Shown here piece after piece: positions 24,421 to 36,800 of a DNA stretch of 64,000 nt. The position numbers and the translations under genes are program-made. The stretch is taken from positions 22,657,037 through 22,721,036 of the forward strand of contig OZ038532.1 in assembly GCA_964036665.1 (NCBI GenBank). The letters run 5' to 3'. Position 1 is the stretch's first letter, and the number at the start of each line of letters is the position of its first letter. Below the pieces are notes generated by a model. That model saw only the letters and a program-made list of their open reading frames with translations. It made no database searches and was not told the origin of the DNA. Source of the stretch: Gordius sp. MW1 (taxonomy: Eukaryota > Nematomorpha > Gordioida > Gordea > Gordiidae).

Positions 24421-26329
24421 AAATATTTTTCTCAAAAACTTAAAGATGCAGAATTGCTCTATTCTATGATTGAAAAAGAAGCTTCAGCAGTCGTCTAGGT
24501 ACTTTATAAATGTCGGGAGTATACTATAGGCAAATCTTTGGTGTTATATACGGATCACAAACCATTGGTAGCGTTATTTAAGAAGGATAACAACGATTAT
24601 ATGTTATCTTCTCGACTTCAAAGATGGCTAGTAATGGTAGGGGCATTTGAAGTGGAAATAAAATATAGAAGAGGAAAGGAGAATTATATAGCGCCTATAC
24701 CTTATCACGAATGGGTACTTAAGATCAAGACGAGGACAAAAAAATGGACAGCGGAAGATAGCTCTAATAACAATGGTGCACCATACATTTTTCGAATATC
24801 GGACGGAGGACCAGTTGTCCGAGAGGCAACGAAAAGGATATCAAACTAAAGAAGTTAAGCCAATGCATCAGAGGAGAAAGCGAGTGGCCCCTCGCATTAA
24901 GAAAGTACCAAAAAATCGAAAGACAATTAAGTGTAATGGATGGGTGTGTTATGAAAGGTCTACAATTAATAATCCCCAGTAAATTAAGGAATGAGGTGTT
25001 AAACACCTTACATTGACACCTAGGTATAGTAAAAATGAAAAGATAAGCGCTGGAATATACGTGGTGGCCAAATATCAAGAAGGGTATAGAATCTCTATGC
25101 AGGCAGTGTGAGGCATGCAATAGCATAGCGGCTATGCCACCCAAGCGCAAAGGTAGTCAATGAACTAAGGCACAAAATCTTTGGGATAGGATCCATTTAG
25201 ATTTTTTCGAATGTTTAGGAAAGGTATTTTTATAGCGGTGGACGCCTGTACCAAATAGGTAGAATATGAATGGGTTAGTGGGAGTTTAACACGAATTGTA
25301 ATAAGAGTATTGGCGCGATATGGGTTGCCGAAGATGATAGTGTCCGTCGGAGGGCCGGCGTTTAGTAGCTTAAGGTTTAGAAAATTTTGTAGGAGCCAGG
25401 GGATCAAACATATTATCAGCCCACCCTATCACCCCAGTTTAAACGGGCAAGCGGAAAGGATGGTGGGAGTAGTAAAGGGATGGATCCTTAAGGAGAAACG
25501 TGGGCTATCCAAGCAGTGGCAGATAAAGTTGATGTATCATAATGCGATGGGAATAGATGGCCAGTCCCCTTCTTCGAGATTCTAGGGACGATAGTCGAAT
25601 ATGGCTAGAGGAGTTGAAAAGTGTAGAGAGAAGAGGCTATATAGCAAAGGCGGCCCGTTTCAAATTAGGAAATAGGGTTTAAGTTAAGATGTACCCAGGT
25701 CCTTGCAAGTGGGTCAAGGGGTTAGTAGTGGCGGTAGAAGGAGGGTTGAGGTGTCGGGTGGCGATAGAAAACGGAACCGACTTCTGGAGACACATCGACC
25801 AGTTGAGGCGACGGGACCGGGTAGGACTAATTGAAGGTGTTTTATAATAGATCAAGTGGAGGATATGCCATCGGTACGACAATCACGAGACACAACAATG
25901 CCGGTATTGGGAAGTGAATGTAGAAGGTACGGTATGTTACTTATGTAACGAACGAGGCACGCATCAATGGATGACTTGCCCGTGGAGGTCGTGGGGAAGG
26001 AAAATCTCAGCCAGAGGAATAAAAAAACGGTGGATCCGAGAGAGGGTTGCAGAAGCGAAGAAGAAAAGAAAATTTAAAGAGATAGGAACACAAACGGAAA
26101 CAGTACCGACTAACGTATGGGAAGAGATTGAGGAGCGCTTGAGAAATTGTACAATCTAAGAAATGAAGGAATAGAAAACTAAGAGAACAACGACCACCGC
26201 GTGACAATTGCCCCTTTATGTATATATATATAACTTATTCTCCATATTATGTGAGCAATAATTGCTTTTGCGGTGGTTGACAATAAAATAGTTTCCAACA
26301 TAAAAAAGAGGCGTGTTTTGAAGTAGAAG

Positions 26330-26521
26330 CATGGGCGTAGCCAGGGGGCAGGGGGGGGGGGGAGCGGCCCCCCCCCCTAAATGACGAAAAAAAAAATTTT
26401 CAATGCAAAAACCCTTAAAAATTAAAAAAAAATTTAGGTTTTGCCCCCCCCCCCCCCGATTAAACTTTTAACGTTTCGCCCCCCCCCCCTCCCCCCAATC
26501 CAAAACCTGGCTACGCCCATG
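26330..26521. mobile_element. Small non-autonomous hAT element, young-looking copy
   Basis: CATGGGCGTAGCCAGG starts the element and CCTGGCTACGCCCATG ends it, a perfect 16-bp inverted repeat. Both flanks are AGTAGAAG, a perfect 8-bp duplication. Long G and C runs lie just inside the ends. It is inserted in the LTR retroelement fossil and is the cleanest copy of its family in the window. Confidence 0.92.
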
Positions 26522-26790
26522 AGTAGAAGGGCGCTATGGCTACCGATCCTATATTAGGGATCGGGTAGCATTTATATTTTATAGTAGATGGCATACCACG
26601 ACGATGAGACAGATGGCTTCCAATATCCTGGCTGACATATAACAAAGCGAAGGACGAGTCGAAAGAAGGGTTTCAAAAAGCCGAAAGGACCAAACACTAT
26701 AAGACAATCCCACCAACAGTGACCACTCGACTAGGAGATCCCCCCCCCCCCCCCCCCCCCCGAGACTTGATCTCCCCAAAAAGAGGTAGG

Positions 26791-27612
26791 TGTCATGTAT
26801 ACTCATGTATCATGGAACGATCCTAATAAGGAAATATCAGGTAACGATCCTTATTAAAAATACGAGGAAACAGCGGACCCTAGATCGATAATTGGCTCCG
26901 AAAAGTGGGCTAAGGACGTAGGAAGCTTCCCGAAATCTAATCTGGAACCTGGCAGGCAATAAATAAAGAAGGGTAGAAATAAAGCAAGTATACAGCGAAA
27001 CCTTGGGATTTGACAGGCCATAAACGAATTGGCCCAAAAGACGTAGCGGAGAACTTAAACTGTCAGCAGAAGATTGAAATTCTTTGAAGCCAAGGGCCAT
27101 CCATCAAAAATTGGCGAGGAAAAATAGGTCAAAGAAGCAAAGAAATTTCAAGGATAAAGACCAAGCCAGAAAGGAAAAGGGTATAAAAACCCGGGGAAAA
27201 TCCCTATCAACCAGAACCTGAATTTTCTCTGCACCGCGCCCAATAATTAGTTACCGTAATATGCCATACCTAATAATACCCAAATAAATTCCCCGAGACC
27301 TTATCCCTGTTTAAAGATATATCTCGCACACCTCATAGTTGTCGGGACTGGTAAGGAGAATATTGTCTTCACCAGTGTTATAACTTGTCGTTCCCCAATT
27401 CCCTCCCTCCGCAACGCCGTGCTCGAACTTTATAATATTATGAATGATAATTCTGTTTCGTAATTGGGATAATTAAGTGTGAAAAATTAAATTCCAAACA
27501 AGCAAATGCTAGTGACCATCCCCATTCTTAGAGATCCCACGCCGATAATTTAAGCCGCAAAAGCAATACCTCTTTCGACATCCCTCGGTCCCGAAATAGA
27601 AAAGCTATAACA
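26791..27612 (+). repeat. Downstream LTR of the fossil
   Basis: It begins TGTCATGTATACTCATG after a purine-rich tract and carries a TATA-like GGGTATAAAAACCCGG near 27180, where the family's promoter would be expected. The right end, near CTATAACA at 27612, is a guess from the usual CA ending. Confidence 0.65.
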
Positions 27613-28000
27613 AATCTAAAAAATTTGAAACATTTCACTCAAATCTTGTTTAATTTTGAACATTTAGTGAGTGTTCAGCCATTATATTTTGGTATATGTG
27701 CTTTAATGCACGAACTCTCATTGTGGATTTTGATTACATTTAATAACTTGAGTAGGGATATAATACAATTTTATCTCTGGATTAGATATTTGATTAAGTC
27801 AGCTGCTACACAAGGAGAGCTTGTAGAAATTTCATAATTTTGAGATAAGCAATATATTAGTTCGAATACCGAAATTTTCTTATAAATACAAAACACCCAA
27901 AAATAATTTAACAATCTTGGTAACATTTAGGGACTTTAATCAAGTTAATTTAACATTTAAAATGAAAATGATGATAATTCACACATTAATATAAAAAATG
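27613..28000. other. AT-rich sequence, nothing recognised
   Basis: A 70-codon plus frame at 27625-27837 has no recognised domain. No other feature is seen. Confidence 0.35.
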
Positions 28001-28004
28001 AGAA

Positions 28005-28300
28005 CAAATTATTGTGCTCATTATTTATATCAATTTTTGCTGAGTAGAATAATCAATTGCTCAGTAGAATAATTAAATGCTCAGTAAAATATGCAAATTA
28101 AGAAAACAATTTAATTTTCAGTAATTTAATTATTTGCTCGTTAATTAATTCATTTGTTTAGTTATTATTTCTATGTTGCTAAGTAAATTTTTGCTCACTG
28201 AAATTTTTTAAAATAAAATTAATATTTAGGCGAGATTTGAATTAGCAATGTCAATTCATAGATGTCCTATGTGATAAAAAGACATGGGTTTTGTTTAGTC
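28005..28300 (-). mobile_element. tRNA-derived SINE, old copy
   Basis: The stretch around 28230-28290, read on the minus strand, keeps a worn Pol III B box (ATTCAAATCTCGCCT). The rest is the same tail as the better copy at 61660-61945, built of CTGAGCA/TGCTCAGTA words. The A box is barely recognisable here. Confidence 0.5.
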
Positions 28301-28429
28301 GACCTTAAAAGTTCAACTAAGAAAAAGAACAGAATTCATTTTTGTCTGTTTTGGTGACAGGACAGTTGTCAAATTTATCGTTTGTAGAGCTAAATAAATT
28401 CTCTAAATGAAAGTTGGTAGATATATCAT

Positions 28430-28908
28430 AAATAAATTAAGAACTTTGCCCCCCTCCCTTTTTTTGTCCCGTTGGTTTCCTCCCCACTTTATTTTTTACC
28501 CTCTTTCTCACCAGGGGGGGGGGAATTCTCACCCGGAGGGGGGGGGGGGGATGATTCTCACCGCGGGGGATTTACCCCCCCCCCCCCCCGTTTTTTCATA
28601 TCTCCCCTTATGCTTTACCCTCTTTCTCATCCGGGGGGGGGGTGGTGATTTGCCCCCCCCCCCCTCTTTTTTTCGCCCCACACCCCCCTCCCATTATTTA
28701 CCCTCTTTTTCACCCGGCCCCCCCCCCCCGGGTTAAAAGGAGGGGGGGGGGGCAAATCGCCCTCCCACCCGGGTGAGAAAGAAGGTTAAAAAGTGGGGGA
28801 GAGGGGGCAAATCACCCCTGGTGAGAAAAAGGGTAAAAAATAGGTGGGGGGGGGGGGGGAAACCAACGGGACAAAAAAAGGAGGGGGCAAAGTTTTTAAT
28901 TTATTTTA
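28430..28908. mobile_element. G/C-run fold-back element
   Basis: The left end ATAAATTAAGAACTTTGCCC is repeated inverted at the right end, and pairing continues through CCTTTTTTTGTCCCGTTGG and further inward. The interior alternates long G or C runs with TTTACCCTCTTTCTCACC words in both orientations, so almost the whole 480 bp can pair with itself. A 109-codon plus frame through it is repeat sequence and not a gene. Confidence 0.7.
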
Positions 28909-28944
28909 AAAAAATTGTATACCAATTAAAATATTATTTATAAA

Positions 28945-29160
28945 ACATGAGAAATTAATATCACAAATTATGAATTTATATTACTGAGCATTTTAGCAAA
29001 AATTTTGAGCATTATTAATTTAAAGCTGAGCATTTTAAAGTTAATTTACTGATCAATTTTGAATTTTTAACTGGGCACTTTAATTAAATAAGAGCACATT
29101 TTACTGAGCAGTTTATAATTTATTACTGAGCATTTAAATAAAATCCATATAAAATATAAC
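28945..29160 (+). repeat. CTGAGCATTT-rich SINE-tail repeat in opposite orientation
   Basis: ACTGAGCATTT and AGCTGAGCATT words repeat about six times. They are the inverted form of the tail at 28020-28200, so the fold-back element lies between two facing tails. No SINE head is seen on this side. Confidence 0.5.
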
Positions 29161-29439
29161 AAGTTTTAAACTTGCTATTTTTATAAAATCAAAAAGGGTG
29201 TCTTATTATACCCTCAAAACTGGCAATCATATACACCAAAAAATTACAGCAATTATTTTAAAAACTAGTATAAAATTTTGTATAGATAAATTGCTGCCCG
29301 GCCTTTTTAGCTGGGGTAGCACAATATAAAGCTTGTTTTTACAGATTTAACAGGAAATGTTCATACTATTACGGTAAGCACATAGCAAGTTCTACTCTAG
29401 TAACTGACCGCTTTAACATAACAGATAGATACGGTATTA

Positions 29440-29580
29440 GAGACCTGCAGAGCCCGGCTTTTCCTTTAAAATAAAACAATGGGCTGAGCATGGACGGGCC
29501 TTAGGGTTAGAGGCCGGGCCTAAAATTTTTTGACGGGCTCGGGCTTTTAAATTTTATAAACAGGTCCCTTGGAGGTCTCT
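29440..29580. mobile_element. Small hAT-like element (AGAGACCTGCA ends)
   Basis: It starts AGAGACCTGCAGAGCCCGG and ends CCTTGGAGGTCTCT, with GGCCGGGCC and GGGCTCGGGC inside. This is a short relative of the hAT at 62234-63454, whose ends are AGAGGTCTGCATGGGCC. No 8-bp duplication is seen. Confidence 0.55.
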
Positions 29581-29581
29581 A

Positions 29582-30300
29582 GTCCGTGTTAATTAACTTA
29601 TCTTATTTGCAAATCTTGTGTGTTACAAATTTATATACTAAATGCCAAAAAATAATTTAGCGTAAAAGCAAAGAATGTTTATAAAGCATTTGTCGTTAAA
29701 TATGTTAAGCCGATCCTAGATGATTCTACGTTGCATTAAATGTTTAAATATGATTGTTAACGATAAGAGGGGAATGGGTGTGGTGATACTAATTTAAAAT
29801 GGCATGTCATTAATATTTTGTTGAAAGGGCCTTATTTTTAAAATAATAAAAATCCGAATACAACGTTATAATCATTTGCTGTAGAAATGAAATTCTCCCC
29901 TGCTCAATTTCATGGATTCGACTACAACTAAAAATAAAAAGGCAATACATTTATACATTTTAAAGTAAATAGGGTCATACATAACTCACACACACATAAA
30001 TGCCTAATAATAATAATAATTTAGCCGACAATATGATCATTTGATCAATGGGTACTTCTTATACATAAAATTTGAGCAGCCATGTAACATCTATTAAGGC
30101 ACTATGCGAATTATTGCATTATGCGACAAGTTAACATTCATATACAGACATCATGTATAATATACAACAACGAGTAAGTAGAGGCACTGTAATTATTAAT
30201 ACCGGGTTTGCAACAAGATAATGAATGGATGGATAATATTGAGACAAATGACTGAGCAACAAATTTACAAATTTATCGATATGTGATTTCTGAGATTGAC
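29582..30300. other. 3' flank of the TRPM gene
   Basis: AT-rich sequence with a short CA repeat and a TAA repeat around 29985-30022. It should contain the 3' untranslated region of the minus-strand TRPM gene; no single polyadenylation signal could be chosen. Confidence 0.4.
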
Positions 30301-30305
30301 AAGCA

Positions 30306-30864
30306 TTAGGGGTCTACGATACATTCATCTTGGGTAGCGGATGCTTGAGGATTCATATCTGGAAATCTAAAGATACAATTATCCCTTGATTCCATCACAT
30401 TTCCCGTATATGATTCTCCCTGCCGGGACTTCCTTCTATCACTCACCCCAAAAAATGGACTATTCAGAACGTAAGGATTAGTAACATTGCTGTTGGGAGA
30501 CAAATGACGACCTGACGTTGAACTGGCCATACTTAACCTATAAACCACGCACAATGCTATATAGCAAAACATATATTTCCATTTGTGGAAAAAACAATCC
30601 TTATAGATCTAATAAATTTATACAAGTGACTTCTATGTAAGACATACTTTTTGTTCATTGTGGCCATGGCGGTTCTAATTTCGTTTTGTTTTTGATCCAA
30701 GTCATCTAAACGTAAAGAAAAATCTTCGAGCCGATCCATGGTTTGAAACATTTGATTTTCCAAAGAGGAACGAACGCTGTGCGCCTTTTCCCAAGTCAAA
30801 TCATCTAAGCAATCTTTTTCAAATTCGTGCAACTTCGTAATATCCTCGTCCGGTAAATAAAGCT
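30306..30864 (-). other. trpm: TRPM C-terminal coiled coil and tail
   Basis: Exon 30864-30648 reads [18 protein letters not shown], then a heptad-rich stretch ([20 protein letters not shown]), the assembly coiled coil of TRPM channels. The last exon (30537-30306) gives a 77-residue Ser/Asn-rich tail ending DECIVDP. The gene therefore lacks the alpha-kinase found in TRPM6 and TRPM7, as in TRPM1 and TRPM3 and many invertebrate TRPMs. Confidence 0.88.
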
Positions 30865-33800
30865 CTATACGTATTAAATTATGAACATATGTATATCATC
30901 AGGCCCACATTACATTTTGAATGGACAATGTAGGAAGTGGAGGAGAATAAGTGTAAAAGATGAAGGTCTCTTACTAAGGCCGTAATCGAAATTAGTTTCG
31001 ATGCCCCGATAATAGCCTAAGCGACGTCGATTGTAGAAAAAGCGGTAGAGGCGATAGATGTGACAATAGGCTATGAGCGGGGGTGGCAAGATGGGTTTCA
31101 TTTCGTATTCTATCGTCAAGTTAAATCTCCGAAATTTCCAAATTTGTTGAGATATTGCACTCACCTTAAGGAAGGTGTGACTATCGCATATGATATCATT
31201 CAATTACAAAGGGTTCATTGAAATATATGGAAAACTATAAATTTAAAAATACACAGTTGGGGATTATAACTTGAAAACGGCGATGAGTAAATTGACTAAA
31301 AGTATGTTGGTGACGAGCAAGTAGAGAGCCATGAGTGCCGGACTTATCCAATCTCCAATTTTGCACGATGGTTCCGAACCGTCAACGCTGCAATCAGCTA
31401 AATTAAGGCATAGCAATGTATGTAAGAAAAATGGGGGTAATAAAAGATGTGATGCGATGATTTACGATTGATGTCTGGTGCAAAAACTTCGCCGTACATC
31501 ATCCAGTACGGTTGATAAAAAACATCTCGGGCCAGAGTCCATTTAGGTTGGGCTGTTGGATTACGGATGGCATAACGAGCGACCCCAAAACAAGCCATAA
31601 CTATCGCCATTATAATCACGAATACCATCATGTCCATCATCTACACACCATACATGACGAATTATTATAATACCATTTTATAATTACCATTTTGCCTATC
31701 ATGACGACGTAGGGCCCGAGATATTTGTTAAAACTCAGGATATCCAATATCCTTATGTACCAGAAGATGGCGGAGAGGGCGTAAAAAAACCGACTCCAAA
31801 TCAATTGGTTTCGCAGGGATTGCACGTATTTAAGCTTGACCCCTCTCCAGGACATGGAGTGTGACCTGTACAACACAAGGGAGATTATAAGGTGAAGTGC
31901 ATAGCAGTGAATAATGTGAATGAATGAAGAGGTGCTGTATACGTGGAGTTATATATGAAGCCGGATTTGATTGTGTGAAAATCGAGGGCAGCCCCAATCT
32001 TGAGGGCCAGCCCGATGGCGAAAAGGGTGAAGGCGACGAAGCAAATAAAATTCCAAAAATCCCTGAACCAAAGATGAATCTTGTGTCGAGCTCCGTAGGC
32101 TTCGCTGGCTGCGCATTCTCTCACCTTCTCGCAAGCGAACGTCACCACGAAAGCCACAACAAATATTTCGGGCCACGAGGACAGGACACCCAATCGACGC
32201 AATTGTCGACTTATGGTCTAATCAACAAACCAAAATTGTAGCATCAAAACGATGCTCTAGATGTTTAAATAGCTATTTATACATTGTTGAGTTATAAAGC
32301 AACAACCTAGATAAGTTTCCAAAAGCAATTTATATATAAAGGTAATCAGTCGTGCCCAATGGAATTTGGGCTTTGGGCGAGGTCCAAAAAATTAAAGCCA
32401 ACCAGCTGTCATTAGCTAGTCTATTATCAGGGCAAAATAAAAGTCATTTAAAGAAGCTTTCACAAAAATTATTGCAAAATTACAAGTTGGACAGGACGGA
32501 AGGATCCAAAAGCGAGCCGATATATTGCACAGCAATTAAAACTTGGCGCATGGGTTAAAAAGTGATTAATTCACCTTGTAGGATAGAGTAGAGTTGCGCC
32601 AAACAACGACGGAATTGTGTTGGAGGGGAGAGGTCAGGTTGGCTATGTTATTGACGTCGAAGATGGGATTTCTCAAAATGGCGGCCGAATCACCGGCTAA
32701 CACCACGTACGTGTAAACGAACACGAATAAAAAATAGGCCACGGTGTGTGACCAAAATTTTGTGATTGGCGCGTTGTAAAATTCGTAAAATTTGGTTCGG
32801 ACATCAAGCACGGTGGTCGAACTGGGCAACATCATGGGTGGTGTAGAGGCAAGTGGACTGTTCGCAGACCTAGCATTGCTAGCCCCAGTTAGGGGGTGAG
32901 GTGGAGGTGGAACGGGACCATTGGGATCATAGGATTCGTGTGCACTGCCATTATAATTGATTTGGGGAACCTAGTTAATATAATTGTATTGTGACTTGAG
33001 TAAGAAAGTGAGGAGAAGAAAAAACCTTTAGGGAATCTTGGTGTGAAGGAGGCTTGCAACTACTTTTGCGTCTGCGCGAAATTTTGCGACACCTTGAGCT
33101 AAGAGTTTCTTCATCTTTGGCTCCCGGACCAAAAAAGAGGAACGAAGAATTCTAAAGAAGCAACCATATAAAATAAGATCAATGTATCAAACCTTTCTCT
33201 CCTTAGCTAAGGATAACAACGATGTTTTGGCAACCTTTTTCAAACTCAAGGGTTTGGGTAGCGGGGATTGAAGGAATTTGGGCGAAATACAAGTTTCGGG
33301 CACAGATGCCGATTTATTGCTACGACTAGGAGTGGAAGGAATCTCGGAAACGCTGGGTTGACTGAAATGATGCATGATACGCCACAAAGATGAACCCCTT
33401 TTGGGATCTTTGAATTCCTCACCGGGTGACTTAGATGACGGTTCGGAGGGGGAAATTTTGTGATTGCTTTGCAGGCGTTGTTGAGATAGGAGTTGGGCGT
33501 GATAACTACCGTGCAAGGGGCTAGGTCGATCGTCACCAACCACTACCGGGGATGAAGGTGTGTTCAAGGGGATCGTTACCGTCTTTTCCTATTGATTTAA
33601 TATAGGTTACAATAAAAGCTAGGATAAAGCTTATTCACACGGTGTGACGTTAAGCTGCACAAATTACTTCTGGAACAACGTGCAAACCAATGAGTTCCCT
33701 GGATTCTCTAACAAAATCGGGGATGTTGTTATCGGGTTTGGTTTTGTGCTTTTTATTATTCCCGCGACGCGTAATAAATCTACGAACGTATTTGCGTATG

Positions 33801-36800
33801 GTATTGCTAGAGGATAGTGAGGCGAGGGTGAGACCCGATGTCGATCCCAAATCTTGGTCTTCGGGAGGCGGACTTAATTTGATCTCAGGGACCGAGATGG
33901 AATGGCCGCGAAGTCTTGCGTTTTTCGGAAGAGATAGATTCAAAGTTGGCCCCTTTTTAATCTGTTCACAAAAATGATATAATTTTACATTTTGAGTGCA
34001 ATTACAATAAAGGATTAGATTCTTAACTTCTTACTCCGCTCAAATTTAGGATGGAAGGTGACGGAAATTTTTCGAAATTCATTTCATAATCGTCGTCGTC
34101 GGCGATATCTAAAAAATCACGAAAAAAATTATAAGATGATGGCATCATTACAATTACGATTATATCGTTTTTATCAAATGTTAATAATCAATGTGTTAGC
34201 TAACAGAATTGATAACTCTTGATCATACCCATAAAATATAATGAATTATATCAATTAATAGCTAATTGCAACATATAAATGATGAGAAAAGTAACCGGGG
34301 GCAGTGGTAGAAGGAGGGAATTGTTGTTGATCGTCCCAATCATCAGCGGTCGTAGTGTCATCATCATCGTCGTCATCATCATCCCGCTCATCAGCAGATT
34401 CTTGTTCCAGATCGTTGATGTGCTCCTCCAACGTTTGAGGCATGAGCTGTAATTGAGCCAACGTCTTAAATTCCAGCGTCATGATGGTGAAGGGAATGAA
34501 TAAGCCCATCAGGACCTAATGGCACCCCCGCACATTAAATAATATAAATATATATTAGTTAGTTGGGTCAGCACATTGTAGGATGGAGCTAAGTCAAGAT
34601 TTTGACAAATTAAAGGAAAACATAGAAGGGAATTACTTTGAGGGCAGAACTTTTACGAACCCTAAGACCACCCATCCAAAGGTCGCCGAGTAGGAATTGA
34701 CAACAAGAATGTGCGATGAATTCCATGTGATTAGCGGCAACGGCTAAACTGAGGCAAGTCTGCTTACTGAAATTACCCAATTGATACGTTAACAGCTGTT
34801 CCGTGTAATCCGGTTTGGTTCGATAACATTTCTCCAACAGATCGATGGAAAGTTTGGCGTATTCTCTGTTCAAGTCATTCACATATATTAGAGCCCTGCA
34901 AAGTCACTTTTTTTTAACCCGAACCCGACCCGAAAGCATTTAAATTTTTTCAACTTGAACCCGACCCGAATGCGTTCTAAATTTTTCAACCCGAACCCGA
35001 CCCGAAAGCTTTTTTTCAACCCGAACCCGACCCAAAAGCTTTTTAAGGCAAACCCGACTCGAACGTAAAAAAAGTTAATATTGTAAAATTGATTTTTGGA
35101 TTTAAATGGCAACAAAATATTATCTCCCAAAAATGGACAAAACGTTATATGTCTATCATTTCCGAGTCACATGCTAAAAAAAATAGGTTATATATATAAA
35201 ATCAATTTAGTCTTTAATTAAAATTGCCTATAAATGGCCCATAGAGTATACTTTTAAGTTAATTGTGGCACTCCTAAATGTGGTTATTATTATTTTCTTC
35301 AAAATATTAACGAACCCGCAATTTTTTTACATATAAAATGCTTATATTCTAATTAAAATGAGTTTGTCTGTATTATAAGGCAATTTTGATTTTAAGGCCA
35401 ATAACGGTTTTGGCAATATTGTGCGAAAATGAAAGGAGAAAATTTGATTATTATTTCAAAAACTCTTCTTTTTTAAATCATGTTTTTAAAATATGATAAA
35501 TTATTTTATTCTAGTGTATTTAGGCGATAAAACAAGTTGAGACAATAATATTTAAAAAAGAAAAATGGGAATTAAGAAAATCATAAGTTTTGTGAAATCA
35601 ATTACATGTTCATTATAATTTAGCATCCATCAAGATATTTTACTTTTCTGAGTTTTAAAATGCGCAATTCCAAATTCAGATATAACTTAAAAGAAATTAA
35701 TTTAAATGATTGTATGAGATAAATTAATCATACATTTCTATAATTAAAAAATATTATATAAAATAGCATTAATTTAAAAGATATGTCTATTATTCAATAT
35801 AAAATTTAACGTTCAACCCGACCCGAGTTCAACCCGAACCTGACACGAAAGTTTTTTAAAATTTTTAACCCGGACCCGACCCGAAAGCATTTTAAAATTT
35901 TCAACCCGAACCGGTCGGGTCGGGTTGGGTTTCGGGTCACCCGTGCAGGGCTCTTACGCCTCTGGGAAATATTCGAGATTCGATTCGAATCCGAATCCAT
36001 ATGTGTAAGTTTTTAATCGAATATTTACGCTGCTAATTGAAAAATCGAATCCTTAAAAAAAACTAATTTTTTTTTAAAAGTCTGATTTAAATAGACGAGA
36101 CGCAAATATTTAACTATTTTTATCTTACCGCATTTTAGTTATTTTTCCTGCTAATTTAAAATTTTTCAAACTTACATAAGTTATGGAGAACTAGGATCAC
36201 AATTAAATTAAATTAAGAATTTGACCCACCAATTAATTACATATAGGCAATAATTGACATGGTAGTCAGGTGGAACAGCACCTCTATAATGATAGAAAAG
36301 GCTATTTTAGTTTATAAAAACCAACCAGTCGTTTAGTGGGGTAGGAAGATTGTCCTACACATATCGCCATAGTTTTTTGTTAGCTTTTAATAATTTTATT
36401 TTCAATGAGTGTATTTTTTAAATGTCTTTCATATAAATTTTTCAAATGTATATGTAAAAATTCTAGCCTTTTTAATGTGTTTTTTATTAGTAAAAAAAAT
36501 TAATATATATTCGAATGGATTTCGAATCCTTTATTATTTTTCGAATTCGAATCTTCATTTCAATATTCGACGAATCTCGAATCGAATATTATTTTTGAAA
36601 AAAAATTAGAATCCAAATCGAATACCAAAAATATTCGATTCTATTCGAAATCCAGAGGCGTACTAATCAGTAGTGCAAGGAGAGGACAATGGGGTAAGAG
36701 TACTTCAGCCTAAACTCGAAATCTATTTATATTAGCTCGACTAAATTTTACAGCACTTGAAAAAAGGTGTAAATGATTCAAACTTTGCGTATTGTCGACA

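Larger units (their letters stand above)
23166..27612 (+). mobile_element. Ty3/gypsy-like LTR retroelement fossil, broken
   Basis: Two related direct repeats begin TGTAATGTATACTCATG (23166) and TGTCATGTATACTCATG (26791). Between them the plus strand carries recognisable pol parts: an RNase H-like stretch (near 24540-24730, with YTDHKPLVALF), an integrase zinc-binding region (near 25010-25150) and an integrase core (near 25310-25590, with ISPPYHPSLNGQAERM), followed by a short zinc-knuckle-like region (near 25930-25980). The order RNase H then integrase fits Ty3/gypsy. A purine-rich tract precedes the downstream LTR. The copy is broken in many places and clearly dead. Where aligned by eye, the two LTRs agree at roughly nine bases in ten, so it is of moderate age. 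Two other elements (23367-24178 and 26330-26521) inserted later. Confidence 0.85.

Noticed and set aside
24764-25150. Minus-strand 128-codon frame inside the LTR element
   Set aside because: It is antisense to the recognisable plus-strand integrase region and has no domain of its own.
28407-28736. 109-codon proline/glycine-rich open frame
   Set aside because: It is produced entirely by the G/C runs of the fold-back element.
30306-30540. Alpha-kinase domain at the TRPM C terminus
   Set aside because: The last exon encodes only a 77-residue tail and ends in a stop; no kinase motif lies downstream on the minus strand to 29600.
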